In this document: positions 1 to 6,522 of the stretch, piece by piece | How the letters are laid out: every line of letters begins with the position of its first letter | How positions within the stretch are numbered: the first letter of the stretch is position 1 | Source of the DNA: an uncultured Prevotellaceae bacterium | GTDB taxonomy: Bacteria > Bacteroidota > Bacteroidia > Bacteroidales > Muribaculaceae | Direction: 5' to 3' | NCBI GenBank assembly: GCA_900317835.1 | Contig: ONIL01000006.1 | Span: 1-64,000, forward strand | DNA length: 64,000 nucleotides | The notes under the pieces: model-generated | The model's database searches: none | Seen by the model: the letters and a program-made list of their open reading frames with translations, nothing else | Told to the model about the DNA's origin: nothing | Translations under genes and position numbers: made by a program

Positions 1-473
1 AGCGGCTTGAGCGTTTTGGGCCTCAATGATGAGATGACCGAGACACTATCGCCCTCATAGCTGATGCCAAAAATACCAAAGGTGGGCGAAATCTCATTTT
101 CATCATAAATGATCTTGTTGGTCAAGCCGAGTGCATATCCGCCATTTCGCAACTTCATTAAATCATCAAGCAGGCCTGTGCCCCGATATCTGTCTCGGGG
201 CTTGTAATAGTACTCCTTGGGAAGCTCAATAGCTTTGTCTGCCAAGGATACTGATGAATATGCCTTCTCCAACTCTGCCTTTAATTGTTTCGCTTTGGCC
301 TCAGGAAAGGCTCCATAACGATAGATGCGTATCTTTGGGAGTTCTCGTGGCTTAGCTTTAGACGTCGGCAGTGTTGAGCTGGACTGATGAGCCGTTTGTT
401 GATGGTTCTCATTGCCACAAGCGATTAAAAACAGGCACAGAGCAAATGCAATTATGATTAAATAATTCTTCAT
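1..473 (-). CDS. Archaemetzincin-like (peptidase M54) lipoprotein, 3' end beyond window
   Basis: The reverse-strand frame opens at an ATG at 471-473 and runs off the left edge after about 157 codons. It begins with a lipoprotein signal peptide (hydrophobic stretch ending LIAC at residues 16-19), so the mature protein should sit on a membrane facing the periplasm or outside. After a Ser/Thr-rich linker come stretches resembling the N-terminal half of archaemetzincins: LPKEYYYKPRDRYRG, a leucine-rich helix, then GLTNK followed by FGIFGISY. In the family this precedes the zinc motif HExxHxxGxxHC, which would lie outside the window and cannot be checked. The assignment rests on remembered family pattern, so moderate confidence. 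Confidence 0.6.
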   Translation of the reverse strand, partial: MKNYLIIIAFALCLFLIACGNENHQQTAHQSSSTLPTSKAKPRELPKIRIYRYGAFPEAKAKQLKAELEKAYSSVSLADKAIELPKEYYYKPRDRYRGTGLLDDLMKLRNGGYALGLTNKIIYDENEISPTFGIFGISYEGDSVSVISSLRPKTLKP

Positions 474-504
474 TATCGCCACTTTAAACCAGTTACAGGT
501 ACGT

Positions 505-999
505 TCACTTTCTTGCTCGAGCCAACTCAATGGCTTCTTTGCCTGACATGTGCTCCACGTCGAGGCGCAGGAGCATGACATGGTCCAGCGATTTGTCAAT
601 CTCATGTTGTAATCCTTGCTCATCATTTGGCGAGTATCGGCGTCCCAAGAGGCGCAACAACCGCACTTTCTCAACGGCATCCTCCACTATCTGGATGCGG
701 CCAAACACGATGACACTCCTGAAGTAGGTCGTGAACTCGGCTGGCTTTATTTCATCCTGCTCGATGACGCAAAACGAGCAACGGCTATCTCGCTTGATGG
801 CATCAACTTTGTGCCCCTGCACTGCCGAATGGAAAACAATCGCCCCACCGGCATAGACATAGCTGAGCGGCACGGCATAAGGATAACCGCTGTCGCCCGT
901 CAGTGCAAGCACTCCTGAAGTGCAACGGCCGAGGATACCCTCACATTCTTCTCTGGATAATTGCTGCCGATTGCGGCGCATGGGTCTGAATTCAGTCAT
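505..999 (-). CDS. Pyridoxamine 5'-phosphate oxidase-family (NimA-like) flavoprotein
   Basis: This 164-residue protein has the split-barrel flavin-binding pattern of the PNPOx/NimA group: an N-terminal MRRNRQQLSREEC segment, then ALTGDSGYPYAVPLSYVY, then GGAIVFHSAVQGHKVDAI, where the HSA..GHK residues normally contact FMN. Members are cytoplasmic and reduce small molecules; some act on 5-nitroimidazoles, but resistance cannot be read from sequence. A -7 box (TACTTTTG on this strand, 1049-1056) lies about 50 bases upstream, back to back with the promoter of the thioesterase gene. Fold assignment is strong, substrate unknown. Confidence 0.85.
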   Translation of the reverse strand: MTEFRPMRRNRQQLSREECEGILGRCTSGVLALTGDSGYPYAVPLSYVYAGGAIVFHSAVQGHKVDAIKRDSRCSFCVIEQDEIKPAEFTTYFRSVIVFGRIQIVEDAVEKVRLLRLLGRRYSPNDEQGLQHEIDKSLDHVMLLRLDVEHMSGKEAIELARARK

Positions 1000-1109
1000 G
1001 ATGAAATGAATCTAAGAACGTTAACGTCGTCTCCTAATTAGACTAATGCAAAAGTACAACAATTCTTGCAATACCTGCCGTCCTGTCGAAGAAAAAGGCC
1101 TACCGAATA

Positions 1110-1142
1110 TTGTCAAGTTATAGCAAAAAATGCGTATCTTTG
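1110..1142 (+). promoter_or_regulatory. Bacteroidetes-type promoter of the acyl-ACP thioesterase gene
   Basis: TTG at 1110-1112 and TATCTTTG at 1135-1142 are separated by 22 bases, fitting the TTTG / TAnnTTTG pattern. It lies inside the longest possible reading frame of the downstream gene, which argues for the start at 1168. Confidence 0.7.
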
Positions 1143-1167
1143 CACACACAAAACTTCAATAAGCGAG

Positions 1168-1884
1168 ATGTACAGTCTGAACTATAAGGTTACCACAAGC
1201 ACCTGTGACAGCGAGGGACGGCTGAAGCTATATTCGGCCCTCCAGATGATGCAGGACTGCTCTGAAATGTGGATTGACTCTGAGCCTGGCGTGAAACAGT
1301 ATTTCACTGAGCAAAACATGGCCCAGTTGCTGGCTTTCCGTCAGGTGGAAATCATCCGGGTGCCACAGTACAAAGAAGAACTGACGGTGACGACCTCAGT
1401 CTATGGCATGAAACCCATGTTCGGTTTCCGCAATACGTTTATCCGCGACGCCGAGGGCAAGCCATGCTACAAGACATGGAGCATGGGGGCGTTTGTAGAT
1501 TTGTCCAACGGCAAACTGAAGCGCGTGGATGATGCCACCATAGCCTCGATGACGCTGGAGCCCCAGTTGGAGATGAACTACCGTGACCGCCGAATCATTC
1601 TTCCTAAAGAAAATGGCGAAATGCTTGAACCCATCAAGGTGCTGCGTGCCGACATCGACTACAATAAGCACATGAATAACGCCAACTATGTCCGTATGGC
1701 GATGGAACTGCTGCCCGAGAATTTTGTAGTCAAGGGACTGAGGGTTGAGTATCGCATTGCCGCCAAGCTGGGCGATATGCTCATTCCAACCATCTACCGC
1801 AATGACGGCAGCATTACAGTGGCGCTCACAGTGGGAACCGAGGTCGCGGCCATCATAGAGTTGACATCGTGTGACGAAGAATAA
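1168..1884 (+). CDS. Acyl-ACP thioesterase (hotdog fold)
   Basis: The 238-residue product matches acyl-acyl-carrier-protein thioesterases, which hydrolyse acyl-ACP to free fatty acid in the cytoplasm. It shows the tandem hotdog layout: first half YKVTTSTCDSEGRLKL with a long helix SALQMMQDCSEMW, second half opening at VLRADIDYNKHMNNANYVRM, whose D-x-N-x-H-x-N-N residues form the catalytic region in this family. The frame is open from 1066, but the promoter at 1110-1142 lies within that extension and homologues begin near MYSLNYKV, so the ATG at 1168 is chosen. The gene is followed after 19 bases by the metallo-hydrolase gene. Confidence 0.9.
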   Translation: MYSLNYKVTTSTCDSEGRLKLYSALQMMQDCSEMWIDSEPGVKQYFTEQNMAQLLAFRQVEIIRVPQYKEELTVTTSVYGMKPMFGFRNTFIRDAEGKPCYKTWSMGAFVDLSNGKLKRVDDATIASMTLEPQLEMNYRDRRIILPKENGEMLEPIKVLRADIDYNKHMNNANYVRMAMELLPENFVVKGLRVEYRIAAKLGDMLIPTIYRNDGSITVALTVGTEVAAIIELTSCDEE

Positions 1885-1903
1885 ACAAAATAATGTAACT
1901 GAT

Positions 1904-2758
1904 ATGGATAAGATTAAGATTCACGTTTTGAGGACTGGAGAGGTAAGAGTATCTCCCTATCTACCCTTTGGTGGCGATGATTGCAGTATGTTGAAAGCAT
2001 CGGGGATGACCACGCCCAAGAAAGATTGGATCTGGCTGCCCGTCTTTTCCTATCTGATTGAACACCCTAAAGGAAAAATCCTGTTTGACACCGGCTGGCA
2101 TCGTGACATGTCGCCCGACGGAACTTATGACAAGCGGGCCCAAATCAAGTCTCTGGGCTCTTGGTTCCTCTACCACATCAATCAAGGACGTATAGCCAAG
2201 GGTGAAGCCATCAACGAGCATCTTGCGGCAATGGGCATCAGCACTGGGGATATTGACTATGTGCTGCTGTCACATCTCGACTGCGACCATGCCAACGGCC
2301 TGAACCAGGTGGCCCAGGCTAAGCATATCCTCGTCTCCAAGGCCGAATTGGAGGGCACCAAACGGCTGAGTTTCCAAATCAAGATTCGTTTCCAACAGCG
2401 CTGGTGGAAAGGGGTTAACCTCCAGACCTTTGACTGGAACGGCACTGAAGGCCCCGTGGGGAAATCCTACGACGTGCTGGGTGACAGCAGTCTGACGATG
2501 GTGAACATTCCAGGTCACAGCGAGGGGCTTTGTGCCTTGAAAATCAAGAATGCCGAGGGCCGGTTTGTCCTGCTCTTTGCCGACGGCGGCTATGCGACCA
2601 AGTCGTGGCGCGACATGATCACCTCGGGCATCACGCTCGACAAGAAACTGCAACGACAATCGCTAGCATGGATTCGTGAGCAGTCACTCGACCCCAACTG
2701 CATTGAGAGCCTTGCCACCCACGACACCGACATCAAGCCTCATGTGATTGAACTCTGA
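1904..2758 (+). CDS. Metallo-beta-lactamase-fold hydrolase, N-acyl homoserine lactonase-like group
   Basis: This 284-residue protein carries the dinuclear metal motif HLDCDH (in LLSHLDCDHANGL), followed by a later GHSEG histidine and an aspartate in LLFADGGY, the usual ligand order of the metallo-beta-lactamase superfamily. KGKILFDTGWH near residue 60 is typical of the branch containing AHL lactonases, but substrates vary widely and no quorum-sensing context is present. An alternative ATG at 1871 would overlap the thioesterase gene by 14 bases; the start at 1904 leaves a 19-base gap and drops a poorly conserved polar extension. Probably cotranscribed with the thioesterase. Cytoplasmic; no signal peptide. 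Confidence 0.8.
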   Translation: MDKIKIHVLRTGEVRVSPYLPFGGDDCSMLKASGMTTPKKDWIWLPVFSYLIEHPKGKILFDTGWHRDMSPDGTYDKRAQIKSLGSWFLYHINQGRIAKGEAINEHLAAMGISTGDIDYVLLSHLDCDHANGLNQVAQAKHILVSKAELEGTKRLSFQIKIRFQQRWWKGVNLQTFDWNGTEGPVGKSYDVLGDSSLTMVNIPGHSEGLCALKIKNAEGRFVLLFADGGYATKSWRDMITSGITLDKKLQRQSLAWIREQSLDPNCIESLATHDTDIKPHVIEL

Positions 2759-2894
2759 TGACTGGCTTCCTGAGACGGGAGCGACCCAGCCACACCGACA
2801 TCCAAAAGTGAGTTTTTGGACACTAATTGGCATTGAAAAAAACAATAGGCCAACGGCTATATCGTTCCCAATTGAACGGACGGGATGACGCTGG

Positions 2895-2918
2895 GATACG
2901 CAAAATTTGCGTCTCTAC
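2895..2918. repeat. Imperfect dispersed palindrome (GTAGAGACGCAA family)
   Basis: The right arm TTTGCGTCTCTAC is intact and the left arm GATACGCAAA is degenerate. A perfect relative of this palindrome occurs at 27615-27642. It sits between convergent genes and may also help end transcription. The rest of the 190-base gap shows nothing recognisable. Confidence 0.6.
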
Positions 2919-2948
2919 AACGTCATGAGAGTGCTAACTGGATAGCAG

Positions 2949-3467
2949 TTATTTCATTCGTTTCTCGAACACGAACAGGCCGTCGCTGGGATCGAACTGC
3001 TCGGGCATGTTCGGGTCACGATGATGCGCGTTGAAGAACTCGATGGCGTGGAAGCCGCAGCAATTAATGTAGAAGTGGATGTTGCGGCGGTCAAAATAGG
3101 GGGTGCAGGTCTCCCACACCTCGACCTCGGGGTGCATCGCCTCAATGGTTCTCCAGATGGATTGTCCAATGCCCTTGCTCTGTACGCCCGATTTCACGTA
3201 GAGGAACGCCAATTCGCCTTTCGCGTTATCGACGGTGATGATGGCGCCGCCCACACGCTGACCATCGGCATCCGTTGCCTCGTAGGCCTCGGCGCTATCT
3301 GACTGCAAAGCCTGATAGAAGTCCTTGTCGGGCAGCACCTGCCATTGGTTTTCACTGTCATCTTTTATATGTCCCTTAAAACCGCTATCAAATGCCTCCT
3401 GCATTTCTTCCTTGAATCCGATAATACGCTCTTCGGTGAGACGGATAAGCCTGATTCCTGTTTCCAT
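2949..3467 (-). CDS. GNAT-family N-acetyltransferase
   Basis: The product, 172 residues from the ATG at 3465-3467, has the acetyl-CoA-binding core of GNAT enzymes: strand GELAFLYVKSGVQSKGIGQSIWRTIE, where V-x-S-x-x-Q-x-K-G-I-G is the Q/RxxGxG/A motif, followed by the YFDRRNIHFYINCCGFHAIEFF region typical of the C-terminal half. It should transfer an acetyl group to an amine in the cytoplasm; the substrate is not predictable. An upstream in-frame start at 3527 adds 20 residues without family character and is not preferred. It is the last gene before the palindrome shared with the convergent metallo-hydrolase gene. Confidence 0.88.
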   Translation of the reverse strand: METGIRLIRLTEERIIGFKEEMQEAFDSGFKGHIKDDSENQWQVLPDKDFYQALQSDSAEAYEATDADGQRVGGAIITVDNAKGELAFLYVKSGVQSKGIGQSIWRTIEAMHPEVEVWETCTPYFDRRNIHFYINCCGFHAIEFFNAHHRDPNMPEQFDPSDGLFVFEKRMK

Positions 3468-3555
3468 AATATTCAATTTAAAGTCATTATTTAATACTTC
3501 ACAATTCAACGACAAGGGGTGAGGCACCAGGGATACCTGTTGCTCCTTCCTTGTA

Positions 3556-3936
3556 TTATTCTGGTCGGTCCTTGCCTAAATAATCGAACAGATTGATGGT
3601 GCCTGCTTCGCTTTCGATATCAAGAGCAGGGACATACTCTACCATTCGGGCCACGCCACTTGATTTGTCAACATAAAAATAAACAAATGTGCCTGTATAG
3701 CTGCGGAATACCACCTTGTAATCAGATTCCGTCTCTTCCTCAATCGCGACATACATCATGGAGGAATATTCTTTGGCTACATTCCAATCATATTTGCTGT
3801 GGCAATAGTTGTTGACTCCTTCGAAGGCCATTTCGGCCGTGATGTCAGCGTGTTTTGCCAAATCCGTCTTGTTCCTATGACATGAACAAAACAGCAAGGC
3901 CATCAATGCGAATGTAGTGACAATATATTTCATCAT
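3556..3936 (-). CDS. Small lipoprotein of unknown function
   Basis: A 126-residue protein starting at tandem ATGs (3934-3936 and 3931-3933) with a clear lipoprotein signal: MMKYIVTTFALMALLFCSC. The mature part is acidic and beta-rich (YKVVFRSYTGTFVYFYVDKSSG), ending FDYLGKDRPE. I recognise no domain. A longer frame from 3984 exists, but the promoter element at 3961-3968 lies inside it, so the shorter start is chosen. The gene is 89 bases upstream of the acetyltransferase on the same strand, so the two may be cotranscribed. Confidence 0.7.
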   Translation of the reverse strand: MMKYIVTTFALMALLFCSCHRNKTDLAKHADITAEMAFEGVNNYCHSKYDWNVAKEYSSMMYVAIEEETESDYKVVFRSYTGTFVYFYVDKSSGVARMVEYVPALDIESEAGTINLFDYLGKDRPE

Positions 3937-3960
3937 TTGGATTATATCTTTCTCGCAGGG

Positions 3961-3968
3961 CAAAGGTA
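3961..3968 (-). promoter_or_regulatory. -7 promoter box for the small lipoprotein gene
   Basis: TACCTTTG on the reverse strand, 25 bases before the chosen start codon. No convincing -33 element at the normal distance was seen. Confidence 0.5.
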
Positions 3969-4040
3969 GCGTTTTTTTCGCCAAGCAGCTAATTTCTTAA
4001 CAAATAATGCCAATTTCCATATTGATTGAATTAAAATTCC

Positions 4041-4220
4041 TAATTTTGTAGCAGTAATCAAAGCGGCTGTTTTGTTGTAGCTCGCAATGCGTTACTACCC
4101 TTGCCGCGATTTCGTTGGATTATAATCACATTCATTCAAGTCAATTTATTCAAATCATGAAGAAATCATTAATAACAAACAAGGGGTGCAGACAGCCACA
4201 GCTCTGCACCCTGTTTTATT
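4041..4220 (+). ncRNA. Candidate small RNA bounded by a promoter box and a terminator
   Basis: In the 389-base gap between the lipoprotein gene and the leader-protein genes, a TAATTTTG box at 4041-4048 is followed 135 bases later by a strong hairpin and T-rich tail (4184-4220) on the same strand. The interval holds only a 24-codon frame beginning MKKSLIT at 4157, whose end runs into the terminator. This could be a small RNA, a short leader peptide, or the remains of a deleted gene. The rest of the gap (4221-4325) shows nothing recognisable. Confidence 0.3.
4184..4220 (+). terminator. Rho-independent terminator
   Basis: GGGTGCAGA (4184-4192) pairs perfectly with TCTGCACCC (4203-4211) across a 10-base loop and is followed by TGTTTTATT. 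No ordinary gene on this strand lies upstream, which is why a short transcript is proposed. Confidence 0.75.
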
Positions 4221-4325
4221 GTATGGTTTGAGAGTCCACTTGAATCCCTTCATGAACACACGCATGAAACGGATGGTGGAAAAGCCCTGGATAGAACAGT
4301 TTCTATTTTCCTATATCAGTTTTGC

Positions 4326-4985
4326 CTAATCCCAAAGGGTTTTTAGCTTGTAAATATACTCTGAAATGAGACGCAGCGTGTTGAGCTGGCCTTTGAGGTA
4401 GAATCGGTTGTAGGACACTTCCACGCCAAAGCGTTCCTCGATTTCAGTTTTAAGCGCCTTGAGCTGGCGATCATTTAATCCTATTTCAGTGGACAGGTCG
4501 CTGTCGGGTGTGATGACGGCTCCTCTGGTGTAAGGATCGGAATCGGCCAGTCGGGCACAATAATTCATGAGGTATGCCAAGCTGCTCACATAAACCGTTT
4601 CAGGGCCCGATGGTGTCATCACAACTACTGGAACTACATCTACCGGGCGTTGAGGGTGTGGCACACTAGAATTATCTGCGTTTGGATTTGGACGGTACGG
4701 TAAACTTGGGCCGGATGGTGCACCATACCTTGTGGCGTGTTGACGTTGTTCTTTCTTCTTCTTTGCTTGCTTCGGCCCGTCGGCCCATACTTGCATGTCA
4801 TATAATTCGTCATAGTCATAAGTGTTGCCGCCGATAGAGACCACATCGGCTGCGGTGATTGCGGCATTGGGGTTCAGACCAGGTGCGCATTGCGGAGTAG
4901 CGGCAAGGATGCCCGGTGTGAGCCCGACAACAACGGCACCCACAGCGGTGAGCGTCTTTTTCCCTTTATTTTTATCTTTCTTCAT
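4326..4985 (-). CDS. Leader-sharing exported protein with acyl-carrier-protein-like tail, putative radical SAM substrate
   Basis: This 219-residue protein shares its N-terminus with the two TonB-domain proteins upstream in the cluster: a Lys-rich start (MKKDKNKGKK), a hydrophobic stretch ending GLTPGILAA, then NAAITAADVVSIGG and YDYDELYDMQ (residues 40-65). HATRYGAP follows at 83-90. A Pro/Asn linker leads to a C-terminal module (about 160-215) with the hydrophobic pattern of acyl carrier proteins, LSTEIGLNDRQLKALKTEIE then FGVEV and TLRLISEYI, but without the DSL serine that carries phosphopantetheine. Likely exported by Sec. Function unknown; it lies 218 bases downstream of its paralogue and may have its own promoter. 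Confidence 0.7.
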   Translation of the reverse strand: MKKDKNKGKKTLTAVGAVVVGLTPGILAATPQCAPGLNPNAAITAADVVSIGGNTYDYDELYDMQVWADGPKQAKKKKEQRQHATRYGAPSGPSLPYRPNPNADNSSVPHPQRPVDVVPVVVMTPSGPETVYVSSLAYLMNYCARLADSDPYTRGAVITPDSDLSTEIGLNDRQLKALKTEIEERFGVEVSYNRFYLKGQLNTLRLISEYIYKLKTLWD

Positions 4986-5089
4986 GATGAGGTAGCGTTT
5001 TATAATATTTAGACAAAAAAACGCTTTTAGGGTTTAACGCTCTTTAGCCGTACCTGTTTCCTATTTCTTTGGGAACGATATTGCTTTTC

Positions 5090-5173
5090 AATGCTAATTT
5101 CGCTAATTAGGCGAATTACACGAAAAAAATATAAAATTAGCATTAAATTAGATAAATTCGTGAAATTAGCATT
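5090..5173. repeat. A/T-rich inverted repeat element
   Basis: AATGCTAATTTC (5090-5101) and GAAATTAGCATT (5162-5173) are perfect inverted copies, with related sequence such as GCGAATTACACGAA between them. It resembles dispersed intergenic repeats of Bacteroidales and lies between two genes of the radical SAM cluster. Confidence 0.6.
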
Positions 5174-5203
5174 AGCCCCACAGGGTTGGGCCTACATCAT
5201 ACA

Positions 5204-5827
5204 TCATTGCTGTTTCTGTTTATAAGGCACATGAAGCGTGTACCATACATCGACCGCTTTACCATTTTGGCGGCCAGGGGTGAACTTGGGAAGCGACTTG
5301 ACAACACGGATGGCCTCTTGATCAAAGTCTTTGCCCAACACACTCAAAACCTTCACTTCTCCAATTTTACCATTCTTTTTCACAACGAACTGAAAGAGGA
5401 CCTTACCTTCAACATCCTCTTGTCCCTGTGGATATTTGAGGTTTTCCTGGATGTATTTTATCAGGGCCGCCTCACCACCTGGGAACTGAGGCATCTGCTC
5501 AACAGCACGATAAATAGTGTTGTCATTTCCGCGATCCTTTTCAATCTTGCGTCTATAGGGTACAACCTCTATTGCTCCATACAAGGTTGCATGATTATCT
5601 TCAAGTATGATATCAGGTAGCACTATAGTGTCTCCTCGTTGCATGGCATATAACTCGTCAAAACTGTAAGTAGTGCCGTCGATGGCGACTACGTCGGCTG
5701 CGGTGACTGCAGCATTGGAGCCTTGACTGGGCGAGGCGGCCATGATGCCAGGCGTGAGCCCGGCAGCAACCACGGCACCCATCGCGGCGAGTGACTTTTT
5801 ACCTTTATTTTTCTTTTCTTTCATCAT
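5204..5827 (-). CDS. Leader-sharing exported TonB C-terminal-domain protein (second copy)
   Basis: The 207-residue product has the common leader (MMKEKKNKGKK, hydrophobic run to GLTPGIMAA, then NAAVTAADVVAIDG and YSFDELYAMQRGDT at 38-66), an ATLYGAI motif at 80-86, and a TonB C-terminal domain from about 105 (VEQMPQFPGGEAALIKYI ... KFTPGRQNGKAVDVWYTL). Classical TonB links the inner membrane to outer-membrane receptors and needs ExbB/ExbD and a long Pro-rich linker; neither is present here, and the signal looks cleavable (MAA-SP), suggesting a soluble periplasmic protein. It starts 12 bases after the first copy ends, so the two are cotranscribed. The last motif position is Ile where the others have Pro. 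Confidence 0.85.
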   Translation of the reverse strand: MMKEKKNKGKKSLAAMGAVVAAGLTPGIMAASPSQGSNAAVTAADVVAIDGTTYSFDELYAMQRGDTIVLPDIILEDNHATLYGAIEVVPYRRKIEKDRGNDNTIYRAVEQMPQFPGGEAALIKYIQENLKYPQGQEDVEGKVLFQFVVKKNGKIGEVKVLSVLGKDFDQEAIRVVKSLPKFTPGRQNGKAVDVWYTLHVPYKQKQQ

Positions 5828-5839
5828 GCTATCTGTTTT

Positions 5840-6514
5840 TTAATTATTGTTCTTTGCTGGCAGCTTGAATGAAACTGGCAGCGTGTACCATACACTCACC
5901 GCTTTACCATTTTGGCGGCCGGGGGTGAACTTAGGCAACGTCTTGATAACTCGGATGGCCTCCTTATCGAGATCCTTATCCACCGAGCGGACAACCTTCA
6001 CTTCACCTATACTTCCGTCCTTATTCACAACAAACTGCACAACGACTATGCCCTGAACATTATTTTGGGCAGCCAAGGGCGGATATTTGATATGAGATTC
6101 AATGTATTTCATCAGAGCAGCCTCACCACCCGGGAATTGAGGCATCTGTTCAACGCTACGAAAAATAGTTTCGTCATTTCCATTTCCAATAGCATTAAAA
6201 CGAACACCCCACGGCGCACCATACTTTGTAGCAGGTTGTGCAGATACCACGATATCGGACAAGTCTTCTTGCGACTCTTCAAGTATGATATCGGGTAGCT
6301 CTATAGTGTCTCCTCGTTGCATGGCATATAACTCGTCAAAACTGTAAGTTGTGCCGTCGATAGCGACCACGTCGGCTGCGGTGATTGCAGCATTGGAGCC
6401 CTGGATGGGTGATCCTGCAGCGCTGGCTACAACAAAACCCGGCGTAAGTCCTGCAGCAACCACGGCACTCACCGCGGCGAGCGTCTTTTTCCCTTTATTT
6501 TTGTTCTTCATCAT
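5840..6514 (-). CDS. Leader-sharing exported TonB C-terminal-domain protein (first copy)
   Basis: This 224-residue protein follows the radical SAM gene after only 8 bases. It has the Lys-rich start, the hydrophobic stretch LAAVSAVVAAGLTPG, NAAITAADVVAIDG and YSFDELYAMQRGDT at 41-70, ATKYGAPWG at 95-103, and a TonB C-terminal domain at about 120-218 with the usual PQFPGG and LPKFTPGRQNGK signatures. Its leader-coding DNA is almost identical to that of the next gene while the TonB halves have diverged, as expected if the leader is read by a shared partner. The partner proposed is the adjacent radical SAM enzyme; that link is inference from context. Plausible alternative: an ordinary periplasmic TonB-like protein with an accidental neighbour. 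Confidence 0.87.
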   Translation of the reverse strand: MMKNKNKGKKTLAAVSAVVAAGLTPGFVVASAAGSPIQGSNAAITAADVVAIDGTTYSFDELYAMQRGDTIELPDIILEESQEDLSDIVVSAQPATKYGAPWGVRFNAIGNGNDETIFRSVEQMPQFPGGEAALMKYIESHIKYPPLAAQNNVQGIVVVQFVVNKDGSIGEVKVVRSVDKDLDKEAIRVIKTLPKFTPGRQNGKAVSVWYTLPVSFKLPAKNNN

Positions 6515-6522
6515 GCTATATG

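Noticed and set aside
1066..1167. N-terminal extension of the thioesterase
   Set aside because: It contains the -7 promoter box and is basic, unlike family members.
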